The notes under the pieces: generated by a model | Seen by the model: the letters and a program-made list of their open reading frames with translations, nothing else | Database searches by the model: none | What the model was told of the DNA's origin: nothing | Shown: positions 1 through 10,050 of the stretch, piece by piece | Position numbering within the stretch: position 1 is the first letter of the stretch | Layout: each line of letters starts with the position of its first letter | Source of the DNA: Paraconiothyrium sp. Pb-2020 | Lineage: Eukaryota; Ascomycota; Dothideomycetes; Pleosporales; Didymosphaeriaceae | DNA length: 64,000 nucleotides | Reading direction: 5' to 3' | NCBI GenBank assembly: GCA_022419385.1 | Contig: JAJUBI010000005.1 | Location: 496,001 to 560,000, forward strand | Position numbers and translations under genes: made by a program

Positions 1-1323
1 TCCACAAGGTCATGACAAGTCCTAAGGGGTATGTAGCATCTCCCATCTACTCATCTTACCTCGCAAAAGTTCAAACGCGCAAGAAGCCAGACTGACGTCA
101 GTGCAACAGACAAAAATACTCCCGATACCTGCCCGTATGGGACCAACAACACGGGAAGAATGCTCGGAAAGGTTCTTTATCGAAGGATTCTGAGAAGGCG
201 CCGAAAGACAAGGACCGCCTTAGTAGAGCAAGCGTAGAATCATTCAGCAAACGGCGATCGACGATGAATAGCAGAGCGGCCTACGACGAGGATGAGGTTC
301 TCCGCAAGGTGCTAGAAGAAAGCAAGCACGAAGGCCCTGTGACACTGTCGGAGAATGGCAATCGCAAGAAACGCAGCCGGGACGACAGCGAAGAGTGAGT
401 CAATCTCGCTACACAAACATCAATGAGATCGGTTGTTGACAAGCTTTGCTAGGGCTAAGTCTGAGGTCAAACGGCAGCGGACGGGTTCCAGATCTCCCAG
501 TGGCTCTCCAGTATTTGAATCGGACGAAGAAGGCTCCAAAAATGCGGCACCGAAACAGAAACCACGCGGAGCAGCTGCACGGAGTCAACGCGAGAAGGAA
601 CAGAGGGACAAAGAGCGCGAGCGCGAGCGTGCTGAAGCAGCCAACAGACGAAAAGGTCGTGCTGAAAGAAGAAAGGGCGACGGTACGCATAGTCGGGTTA
701 TCACAAGATCTTGGGCTGACATAGGAGCAGAATCAGAACCACCAGAAGCGTTGCCCGCGGAGGAATCTTCCATGCCTACACCCGCGGAAGAACCGACTCC
801 TGCAGAGCCGCCTGTTGTTGAGCCCAAACCCGCGCCCGCTCCGAGGAAAGGGGGAAGGCCACCGCAGAAACGTCGATTAGGTCGAAATCAGTATACTAGG
901 GACGGGCCGACGCCCGCAACTAACGGTGCCTCGCCGGCAGCGGACGATACACCGAATTCTCCGCAGGTAAACGGCACTGGCAATGGACACGATAGTAGCG
1001 ATGGCGTTGCAAGCGGCAAACCTGGCAAACCGAAGAATTGGCGGCTACAGAAACTCTCCTGGCACGACATCCGCCGACCCGCAGGTGCTATGCAGAATTA
1101 CATATCTCAGCGCCAAGTCGAAATGGCAGGAGAGAAGCCTGCCCCACCGGTACAGGAACCTACAACGACGAACGGCGTCCAGAGCCAAGACGATACGGAC
1201 GAGAATGGCGTGCAAGAGGATCTGGACAAGTTCACGAAGCTCAGCACTCTACAAATGATGGACCATATTAGCAGGGATCTTACACATTGGCAGCAGATGA
1301 TCAGCGAGCCGCACGAGAAATGA
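1..1323 (+). CDS. Cti6-like PHD-finger chromatin protein, 3' part
   Basis: Partial gene; its 5' end lies outside the window. Exons by phase are <1..28, 110..394 and 453..1323, with introns GTATGT...CAG and GTGAGT...TAG. The first exon reads ...HKVMTSPKG, and the next continues QKYSRYLPVWDQQ. That is the stretch expected just after a PHD finger in fungal Cti6-type proteins. The rest is basic and low in complexity, with a charged KERERERAE helix. It includes a GGRPPQKRRLGRNQYTRD block and a conserved tail (WHDIRRPAGAMQNYISQRQ, then QMMDHISRDLTHWQQMI) ending in TGA. Known of the family: Cti6 reads H3K4me3 and belongs to the Rpd3L histone deacetylase complex. Complex membership here is inferred. 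The PHD zinc ligands are not visible, so the call rests on the post-PHD region and the tail. Confidence 0.72.
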
Positions 1324-2658
1324 CCATCTCCCGCGGCACCGTCATTTTGATCATTCATTCGCTACTTTCTAGTGTGGTTCGTTTCGCGACACTCTGGATA
1401 ACGGCCTTGGCCGGCATATTCGCTTCAAGGAAGACACAGCGTCGCTCGCAGATATAGCGTTTCCTTGTATTAGACATTCTTTAGGCGTTCAAAGGCACCC
1501 TGGCTAGGGTCGTGGGTATTATTGAGGACTGCATCATATATGGTATTGGTATGGATACCCTCCACTTTTTGTGCTTTGGAATTGCAATCGGAGCTTTTGG
1601 TCGGTGGAACTACTTAATGGGCACCTTAGGCTTTGGGCAAAGGGGGCGGGACTTTGCGGTGCATTGATGAGTCCTGCTCGCGAAATTTAATTTTTTTCAC
1701 CCCGTTGAGAGGTGCTTTGATCGTGGTGATTGCAATGTGAAAATTGAGGTCGTGTTTGGGTGAAGTGGAAATGGAGATTGCTGAGCTGAGCTGTGCTAGG
1801 CGGGGTTGTGGGGTTGGGCTGTGGGTATAGCTCTAGGTGGGTGATGTAAGGAGCTAGAGGTGGTGGTGATGTGGGTAAGTACAGACGCTTTGAGTGTGCG
1901 ATGCGGCTGGATGAGATTTAGTATGAATATTGTGGGAGGGTCTCAAATGGAGGGCTGGGAGGTTTTGTCGTGGGAGGGTTTCGCGCCAGGGCTTTTATAG
2001 AGAGGATTTTGTGGGAGGGGTTTTATGAATGGGTGTGCGTGGAAGGGATTTTAGAGATAGAGGATAGTAGAAGAGGGCTAGTAGAAAGGGCCTAGGAAAG
2101 ACAAATACTTGGAAGGAAAGAACCAGTGGAGCTTAGCTGAAGGGTGGGTTCGGCGTTGGGCTATAGAATTGTCGAAAAGGGGCGTTTCGTCCTGAATAAG
2201 AGGAGATATCCCGGAATTTGATAGCGAGTCTGCTTTTGGCACGAGCCCAGCCAACCAAAAAATCCGTCATGTGGAAAAGCGGGTATCATTTTTCATTAGA
2301 AGTGATCGGCTTCTCGACATGGCTTGATAGATTCACGTGGCCGTTATATCTCTACCAAACACCAAATCCGGACAAGGAAGACCGTTCAATATCCTACGGA
2401 GCTGTGGAAGCCGTTATGCGGAGATCATGTTCCTTTTGTTAAGGATCGCTAATCGTATACGTGTCCGTGTCAATATTCCCCACATGAAGATCTACCTAGC
2501 TCTTTCAGCCGAAGCTGGGCTTTTGCCGTGACTCCCTGGAGGGGCTCTCCAAGTGTGCTGCTGACGTTGGGGAAGGGAAGCAGGTTCCGCAGCGCCGTGG
2601 ATGAGTTCGCACAGAGGCTGATTTATAGATTGCTTTGACCAGAATAAAGCTATCAGTC
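1324..2658. other. Intergenic, no gene seen
   Basis: Convergent spacer between the PHD gene and a minus-strand gene. From about 1650 to 2160 the plus strand is G-rich with many GTGGG/GAGGG runs and few C. No ORF here has coding character; the longest are short alternative-start frames without recognisable motifs. Confidence 0.5.
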
Positions 2659-3695
2659 CTAGCGGTATCGAGGCTGTTCATATCCACGCGAAGGAGGCGA
2701 ACCATAACGAGATTGCTCGTAAGACTCGGATTGGGATTGTCCGTGGGAAGAAGATTGGGAGTGGTCATATGCGGAAGGTTGGGATTGGTCGTATGAAGAA
2801 GAGCGGGATGGGGACGTATGAGGTTGTTGCTCATACGGAGATGATGGGGGTACCCCGTGTGAAGATAAGCTAGATGTGGGAGCGTAAAAACGTTCGGTAG
2901 AACAGAGCTGGGGCTGCGCCTCTAGATAAGACTGTAATGTATAGGGTGTGTATGACGCTGTTTGGGCTTGCCTATTAAGGGAAGACCGTCGTTGCCTATG
3001 GGGAGAAGTCTGAGACTGGGTAGATGTTGAAGACTCATACTGGCTACGCGTATGGGACAAACGCCGTGCCGAGGAGGGAGACTGAGTTGGGATAACCGTA
3101 GAGTATGTAGTTTGCGGTGTGCTGTGATATAGTTCCTGCGAAGATGTGCGCCTGCGAACATGCTGCGCTGAGGATTGTTGGCCATAAGGGAGCGGCTGAG
3201 CGTTTTGAGCCGGCACTGCAAATGCAACTCTCGGTGAACCAGCTAATTGAAGTCAATTAGGAACACAACTCTCTTCGAATGGAATTCTTAGGAATGCTTA
3301 CCAGATGTCGACGGTTTGCAACCCGCGATCCCTTTTCCGTCATCGTTCTTTCCCCTGAATGGACGTGGAGCATTACCGGCCGTTGGATAAATGTGCGCAC
3401 TGACATGAGCTCTCTCTTCATCATCTTCGTAATTCGAAGGCTTCAATCGCGGATCTGCGCTGCTGCTTCCGGAACCTTGCTGGGTATAACCGTATACCCC
3501 AGGCTGAGAACCAAACGAGCTTGCTCTAGTTTCTGGAGGCACGGTAGCTCGGCCCCATACGTACGTCACAGTACCTTGTTCTGGTCAGTATAGCACAGCA
3601 TTTGCATACGTTTCCTCACCATCTGCATTTCTGATGGCCTTATAATAGTCCCCATGCTCTTCGCTCCATATCCAAGCATTGTCGTAACTGGACAT
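2659..3695 (-). CDS. Hypothetical Ser/Gln/Tyr-rich protein
   Basis: Three exons on the minus strand: 3620..3695, 3302..3580 and 2659..3215. All phases agree and give 303 aa. The introns are GTGAGG...CCAG (39 nt) and GTAAGC...GCAG (86 nt). The N-terminus (MSSYDNAWIWSEEHGDYYKAI, residues 1-21) is compact with four aromatic residues. It is followed by a Tyr-Val-Trp-Gly segment near residue 31. The last two thirds are disordered and dominated by S, Q, P, Y and R, with repeated YDQSQ/YDHSQ/YEQSR units near the C-terminus. No catalytic motif is visible. The aromatic N-terminus suggests a small conserved fungal domain of unknown role; the tail looks like a disordered interaction region. The family is not recognised. 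Confidence 0.6.
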
Positions 3696-4441
3696 TTCAC
3701 GATGGATCAACGCCCAAGCTCAAATTCGGCCTGGTCTAGACAAAGTGGAAAACGGCGGCTTTCCGACCTTTTGGCGCTTGGGATGCGGACGTGGGTCCGC
3801 TGTGTGTAAGGGTGCTGCTTGTGAGATGATGGGCTTTATCGTACTGAGGTGGGGCGCTGTCAGACGACGAGAGATATGGTTGTGTGGTCACACAACACTG
3901 ACATTGGTTGGCAGTTACCCCGCCGGCACCTGCATCATGAACAGTCCAACCGGCAAGCAGAGCGTTCAGCCTTCTAAGAGGTGTCGGAGACTTATCTGTC
4001 TATCAAAGTGCACGTGGTAAGCTTTTGCGCAAATCGATAATCGGACGGATTGTATGATGATGAATTTTGCACTAGCATGTATATGTGTAGCAATGCTTTT
4101 ATATATTGTGATCGGTGGGGTTGTTTGAATGGTGTCCGGCAAGCTGACGCTCACAAGGCTGAGCGCAACTTTAAATGCAAGGATCGATCATTCTGCCTCG
4201 TGTAACTCCGCCACGTTGTCACAAGAGTTCCATTCAAGGATTCCCTGTTTTTGTTGGTCGGTCTAGGTATTCCCTACTTCTAATAACATTTCGACAGTGT
4301 CTGGGCAGCTATCCTGCACTACAGGTCTCAGGGAATACCCCAGACTAATCCTCCGATCTCCCGAGAAATTCTCGACTCAACGAAGCAGTCATTAGAACCA
4401 ATCTTCGAATCCCAGTTTCAGGTACAAGGTGAATGCTTGTC
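3696..4441. other. Divergent intergenic region
   Basis: Region between the starts of the minus-strand Ser/Gln-rich gene (3695) and the plus-strand ankyrin gene (4442). It should hold both promoters. I see no convincing ORF and no clear TATA box tied to either start. Confidence 0.4.
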
Positions 4442-6864
4442 ATGGCGGACCCACTATCTATTGCTGCTAGCGTCCTAGCACTGGTGACAGCGGCCGGCAA
4501 GACTGCACAAGGCTTACAGAAAGCTTGGGAACTGCGACGTAGGAACGAGGAATTCATAGGGCTTCTCAGCGAGGTATGACCTTAGCCCCACTTTCTCAAG
4601 GTCCTGACATGTCAACGTTGCATGCGCAGCTCACAGGTTTAAGAACACAACTTTACGTTGTTGGCGTATCACTGGAACGTTTCGCACATTGGGAACATCC
4701 CGAATCAATGGAGCAATGTTATCGCGACGTTGTTTATCTTCGCAATCAAGCTGTGATAGTTTTGACAGACATTGATCGACTTGTGGACGAAACCACTCGC
4801 AAAAAGGACCGTGCCATACAGAAATATCCTGCGGACGCCAAACCGTCCAAGAGGAAATGGTACCGGCATAAGTCGACCTTATTGCATTCGACGACTTCCA
4901 GATTGTCCCCAATAGTGACCTCATTGACTGCAATAGCTAATGGGATCACCCTTAACTCAATTGTCACGAGCCTCAACATTGAGAGAGTAGAATTGATCAG
5001 TGGAGAAGGGCCGGTCATTCAAAACGCACCATCGACTCCGACGTCACAGCTCGACAATTGGCTTCACCAAGCTATTGAGCTTGAGGACACCTCCATAAAA
5101 GACACAAACTCTAAATTCGTGGATGAACTGGAAGCTACGTCACTACAAGCAATGCAGCAGTCCATATTCAAGCCGACGCAGGGCCTTTCCCGAAGATCTT
5201 CAACAGACTCATTTCATTCTGCCCTCTCGAGCAGTTCAGATTCGGCATCAAGTTTCATCGCCATCACCGGATCCCTGACTTGCACGCCATGCGAGCCCTT
5301 CTGCCCGTGCCAATGTCACATTAACACGACTTTCCGGATGCCTGGATGGATGAAGCATATTGTTGGCTCTATGAATATACATGGAAACGGTTCGGTCTTT
5401 TTGGGCCGACGACCATGCAACAAAGCGTGCCAACGGAGCGGACCAACATCTCTTCGAGTGTCTTACTTGGCTCCAGCTTGGGTATACTTGAAGTCACTGA
5501 ACTTCTATATGAAGGCACAAGATCTCTATGCTAGCAGGTTCCAATTCCACCTACCCCGAATCATTCCCAGCACTGCGCCGGTATGGAGCATAATCGAGCT
5601 CGGGAAACTACCGGAGCTACAAGACATGCTGAAGGAAAAGAGTGTATCACTGCACGACGTTACGGCTTCTGGTAGATCGTTGCTGAATGTAAGATCCCGA
5701 ATATCAACTTCGAAGTGGCTTGCTTGTCCGCTGATTCATTTTAGTATGCCGCAGTCAAAGGTCAGGTCGGCATCTACGAGTTTCTTGTCAATTTAGGCGC
5801 CGATCCTTACTTTAGAGACTGCTCAGGAATGTAGGTAGCTTCCGTATTTCTACATTCACTTTCCGTTGATGGCCAGCTGATTAGAAAACAAAAGAGCAAG
5901 CAATCAGCCAGGAGTCGATCGAGCACTCACTGGCACTGGTCTGGACCGCATTGTCAGCAAAACTGCAAAAGCAGCTTCCTACAATTTGTTCATCAACTCT
6001 GAGACCCTTGATCAGCAAGATTTCGACTTCTTGCATCTGGTTGTGCTAGGTCTTAGAGACCTAGCCCTCGATCTGGTACTGAAACAATACTTGAGTCCTC
6101 GCAGCGAGATTGACGTCCAGGACGTCAACGGTCGAACACCACTCATCTGGGCTGCTTGGCGCGGCGACATTGCAAACGTGAATCTACTGCTTTCCTCGCA
6201 CGCGGATCCGGACCGAGTTGACAACGAAGGTTACACCGCCGTTGCCAGAGCAGCGAAAGCCGGTCATCTTGATTGTATTCGAGCATTGCTTAAGGCCGGT
6301 GCGTCTGTGCAAGCAGCAAATGGCGACGACTACCAGCCACTCCATCACGCAAGCGGAAACAAAGCAAACGGCCTGCCTATCGTAGATGAGCTTTTGGCTC
6401 ACGGGGCAGACGTTCGCGCCGTATGTTTTCGCGGTACTCCGCTACATCTTGCCGCTAACCGAGGCTCCTCCGCTACCATCAAGCGTCTTCTGCATGCTGG
6501 GGCTGACATCGATGCTCAAGACTCTGATGGTGATACGCCTGCGATGATCGCGTTATTGTGTTGGAATGAACCAGCGTTCGTGACTCTCATGCATGCCGGC
6601 GCCAAATTGAACATTGTTCGCAAGAGCGGACAAAATATCCTTCATCTCGTGACATGGGCCGGTTCCTCTCTACTCTGGAATGATATTTCTGAGCGCGCTC
6701 AAACTGACCAGCTGGCCGGGGTAGATGCTGGAGCGTTGCACAAGGGACATGGATTGCAACACTGTTTCGAGAATTGTCGGAAGCTTTGGTTTGTGGGGAA
6801 ACGCGAAACGACGGATATCGAAGGAGAAAGGTTCAACCGCATGCTGGATGCTTTTGTACGCTGA
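4442..6864 (+). CDS. Ankyrin-repeat protein with fungal STAND-type N-terminal domain
   Basis: Starts MADPLSIAASVLALVTAAGK, the hallmark opening of fungal STAND/ankyrin receptor-like proteins (azaphilone-cluster-protein-L type N-terminal domain). Exons are 4442..4573, 4630..5688, 5745..5830 and a last exon ending at 6864. The acceptor of the last exon is uncertain (about 5890-5957). The central region has a Cys-rich CxPCEPFCPCQCH stretch, then CNKAC and a hydrophobic SYLAPAWVYLK segment; this layout is common in this family. Ankyrin repeats follow: YAAVKGQVGIYEFLVNLGAD, TPLIWAAWRGDIANVNLLL, TAVARAAKAGHLDCIRALL and TPLHLAANRGSSATIKRLL. No NACHT or NB-ARC Walker motif is present. The family is linked to heterokaryon incompatibility and innate recognition; the ligand is unknown. 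The length, about 730 aa, depends on the last intron. Confidence 0.72.
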
Positions 6865-7143
6865 CGAAGAGTGATGGTAGAGATACTGTGTGGCAACTTT
6901 CATCTGCAGCTAGATCTTCAGATATTTCGTAGCTCGGGAATATGATTGCAAGGAAATGTGAGGTAGCAGTGACAGTGACAGTACTGCTTTCTAGCACTCA
7001 TTGTTTATTCATCTTAGCTTGGGTGGGGACAGGGTTGATTATGATGGAAGTCAATGTCCGTCTCTTAGTACCAGTCTTCAGCTTTGGAGATCAATTGCCC
7101 TTCGACAGACGAAGCCTGTAAACCGCTTCACGATCAAGATTGC

Positions 7144-7399
7144 TCAGCAAGCGCAGTAGCCAGCCTCCTATGCCACGATTAGAATACCCTCCATATCTAG
7201 AACTTGAAACTCAACTCACCTCGCAGCCTGAACCAGTCCAGCAATTCTCCGGTTTGCAGCAGTATCGTCTGTGAAGTTCATTGAAAGTGGCACCCATGGC
7301 CTCCGCGACAGCAGTGGCTTTGGCCTCAGGGGCTGGGGTCGCGGCAACGTTTACGGCGAGCATTGTGAGTGCGGAAAAGAGGAAAGCGATGACCTTCAT
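7144..7399 (-). CDS. Small secreted Cys-rich peptide precursor with Kex2-type site
   Basis: Two exons on the minus strand, 7220..7399 and 7144..7167. They are joined across a 52-nt intron (GTGAGT...ATAG) in phase 0. The product is 67 aa. Residues 1-20 form a clear signal peptide (MKVIAFLFSALTML core, AxA cleavage near 20). A short Ala/Glu-rich pro-region follows, then His-Arg-Arg at residues 43-45. That dibasic site is typical of Kex2 processing. The predicted mature peptide would be about 22 aa with six cysteines: an adjacent pair at residues 47-48 and single ones at 53, 59, 65 and 67. The last two cysteines depend on the second exon. The six cysteines could form three disulphides. It looks like a secreted effector or signalling peptide; no named family is recognised and activity is unknown. 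The gene is isolated from its neighbours. Confidence 0.62.
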
Positions 7400-8433
7400 T
7401 GTTATTAGTGGTTGTAGGCGGAGCTCTCAGTGTGGTTGGCGGCTTGGTATGAGATGGGATGAGGCAATCGATGAGGATGATGATATGATGTAGGTCAAAG
7501 GATGGCTTATATAGACAAAAGAGAAGTAATTTTCTAGCATGGAGCCTGTTGTCAAGCATCACCTTTGCTACTTCGTGTAGCGGTTCAGAGTGATTAGTCG
7601 AAAGCAGCCGGATTTAAAAACCTCATACTCCGCCGGTCCGATATAATCTTTAGACGGCTGGGCACTGCATTTCATACTGACTTCTTCCGATGCTTACTGG
7701 AGGCCATTTGTTTCTCCGCTTTCTGTTTGAAGCAGTCGTGCGAGATGTCTTGGTCGACCGGAGCTAGCCCGAATTCTACACAAATCTTACTTTACTTAGC
7801 GCCATGGAAGAATGCCCATCTACTGGATCAGGAATGGCGTACGCGGGGTAGTGTAGGATTCACTCGTATAGGACAATGTGTAGGAATCTCCCAACTGCGC
7901 TACGTGCATATACTGCATAGGATCTGCGGTTTTACAAAAAATTTGAGCCTCACTGCGTTGTCTGTCGACTGAGTGGACTACGGATGCTGCCTCGAATTCG
8001 AAGGATCATTCACGTATATACGGTTCTCGAGCCGCTTTGCCGGCCACGCTAGAGGTGAGCATCATGATGATGCCGTAGATTTCGGCCCTGCAACTGGCCC
8101 CCAGTCAATCTTTGTATTAGGACCTCGTGGGTATTTTGGCAAGAGACTTGTTTATCTGAGCTGAGGATGCGGTTTCTGGCAGATTGTGTGCATTTGCATA
8201 ACGGTTGACCATTATCTCGACGTCGTATTTTCAGCTTCAAGCATGCGTTGGATTCTTCGCAAAGTTATCTGGCAAAAGTGTTAAGTTGGCTTTCATTCTT
8301 TGAAATCAGGTTTAGACATATTACCCATTTGAGGGCAGGTAGAGCAGAAGATCTCCTGAGCAGTGTCCTAGCGCTACGATAGTGCGTGTCTCTTAGTTGC
8401 CTATTGCGTAGACGCTTTAGAGGAATATCATTC
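7400..8433. other. Intergenic, no gene seen
   Basis: Upstream of the Cys-rich peptide gene and downstream of the HET gene. Only short alternative-start frames are present. No coding bias or recognisable RNA gene is visible. Confidence 0.4.
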
Positions 8434-9624
8434 TCATGCAGTCATCCTCGCATAAACACTGTATGCGCTAACCGCTGTTTCAGCGCTCGAGAACACCGCC
8501 TCGTACACCTCCTCTCCGGTCTTGACCTCGAGTCTCAACGAACCCTCCGCGACTGAAGGCGTGAGATGACACTCTTCGTTATGCAGAATCTTATCAGGGT
8601 TACTCGTATCCGTGAACCACCCTTTAGGCCTTTGCAAGACGTTAAGTCTCATAGCCAGTGCAAGCGCGAATATGCCCGTGAGATGGCGACGAAAAACCAC
8701 ATTGCGAGAAATCGACGTCACCGCATCGACGAAAACTTCAAACTCAGACTTCCGGTAGTCTACCTCGGGTACATGTTCGTCGCTCGTTGCAAGGCTGAGA
8801 AGCCCGTAGACTCTATCGCGCGCATCTTGACACTGGTGCTTGTTGAATGTGAACAACGCATATCCTAGTGAGTTCACGGTCCATGAGCCCACAATTTTCA
8901 TCCGTCTCGCGCCTATGAGAAAGTAGGTGGTCGCGGCTCCGACGGCTTTGAGGTGTTTAAGTGCGGGGAGGTCAAATTGGGGCCACGCGATCCAGTTGCG
9001 TCCGTAAACGAGGACTATCTCTGGTGGAAGTAGTATCTCTTGAATGATCCAAATGCGAGTGAAGTACTGGTTTTTCAGAATCATTCGTACCGAGCTCTCA
9101 CTCAGCTTATCTTCTTTCGTCCAAGTGATTGCATCAGATTCCGAGTCCGGTGAATTCCCAAGCCATGCCATAACGAATTGGCAACGTCGATAAATTTGAG
9201 CCATCATCGAAACTTGGTGGTTTCTTTCTATGGAACTTTGTTGATCAATACACAATTGGTCGATCCAGATATGGTGCGTATTATGCTGGTTATATTGGAA
9301 CATCTCAAGGAAGTTGAATAAGTTCTCGCGAACTTCGAAGCAACGTCCGTTTAGCAGGATTGCGTATGTCGGTTGTGGCGGGCCCCAAACGTACGATAAA
9401 GTAATGTACTGGGGAAGATCGTCCACTTCGAATGCTTCAAGCTCACAGCTAACCGGCAAAGCCCGTCCTGCTTGATCAAGGGTAGACGGTCGCAGCATCA
9501 GCAATCGGATCTGAGACTTTGTGGTGTCCAGGGGTGCGTATTCATAAACGCGAGGCTGCTCGGATTGTGGTGGTCGTATCTCCCATTCGGTATCAGAGCC
9601 AACATCATTGACGTCGAAAGTCAT
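8434..9624 (-). CDS. HET-domain (heterokaryon incompatibility) protein
   Basis: Single-exon minus-strand ORF. The frame is open upstream to 9801, but the first ATG is at 9624 and gives 396 aa. HET signatures are clear: YITLSYVWG at residues 73-81, IWIDQLCIDQ near residues 120-129, then QMAQIYRRC-type spacing and a WLGNSPDSESD turn. A DARDRVYGLLSLA motif lies in the second half. HET proteins act in non-self recognition and can trigger cell death after fusion of unlike hyphae; that role here is inferred from the domain. At 396 aa it is shorter than many HET proteins (often 550-750 aa), so the variable C-terminal part is small or lost. No intron is needed. Confidence 0.85.
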   Translation of the reverse strand: MTFDVNDVGSDTEWEIRPPQSEQPRVYEYAPLDTTKSQIRLLMLRPSTLDQAGRALPVSCELEAFEVDDLPQYITLSYVWGPPQPTYAILLNGRCFEVRENLFNFLEMFQYNQHNTHHIWIDQLCIDQQSSIERNHQVSMMAQIYRRCQFVMAWLGNSPDSESDAITWTKEDKLSESSVRMILKNQYFTRIWIIQEILLPPEIVLVYGRNWIAWPQFDLPALKHLKAVGAATTYFLIGARRMKIVGSWTVNSLGYALFTFNKHQCQDARDRVYGLLSLATSDEHVPEVDYRKSEFEVFVDAVTSISRNVVFRRHLTGIFALALAMRLNVLQRPKGWFTDTSNPDKILHNEECHLTPSVAEGSLRLEVKTGEEVYEAVFSSAETAVSAYSVYARMTA

Positions 9625-10050
9625 TTTGATTATGCAATCGTAAGTGAGTATGGGTGTCGGCTTGCCTAGAAACACGAGCCATCTAGCTTGATAGTAGCAT
9701 GTGTGATTAGTCAGCGACCATTGTGATAGCGATTGGACAGGGTTGTTGAAGAGCACTTTAGAGAAGATGCCAATCGTGGCGCAGTCGGACCAATCATCCA
9801 CTTTCCTAATATTCCAATGGTATCATATTGAACAGGCGTCGATTCGACAGCATATACATTCCGCTACGTATCTACCTGATGATCAACTCTTGTAATTCTC
9901 GTCTCATCTGCGGATCCTTTCGTCCCTGCGAGCTTGCGCTCTAATGTGGGTATCCTATAGCCGGAAGCCGTGGTGCGTATGTCTTTGACGCTGAAGCGCA
10001 ATTTGTGAAGTGCACCAGTCATGTGTAATATAATCAGACTACACGAGCGC
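9625..10050. other. Intergenic between HET gene and EMC1
   Basis: 426-bp spacer upstream of the HET gene and downstream of EMC1, both on the minus strand. It holds the HET promoter and the EMC1 3' UTR by position. Nothing else is seen. Confidence 0.4.
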
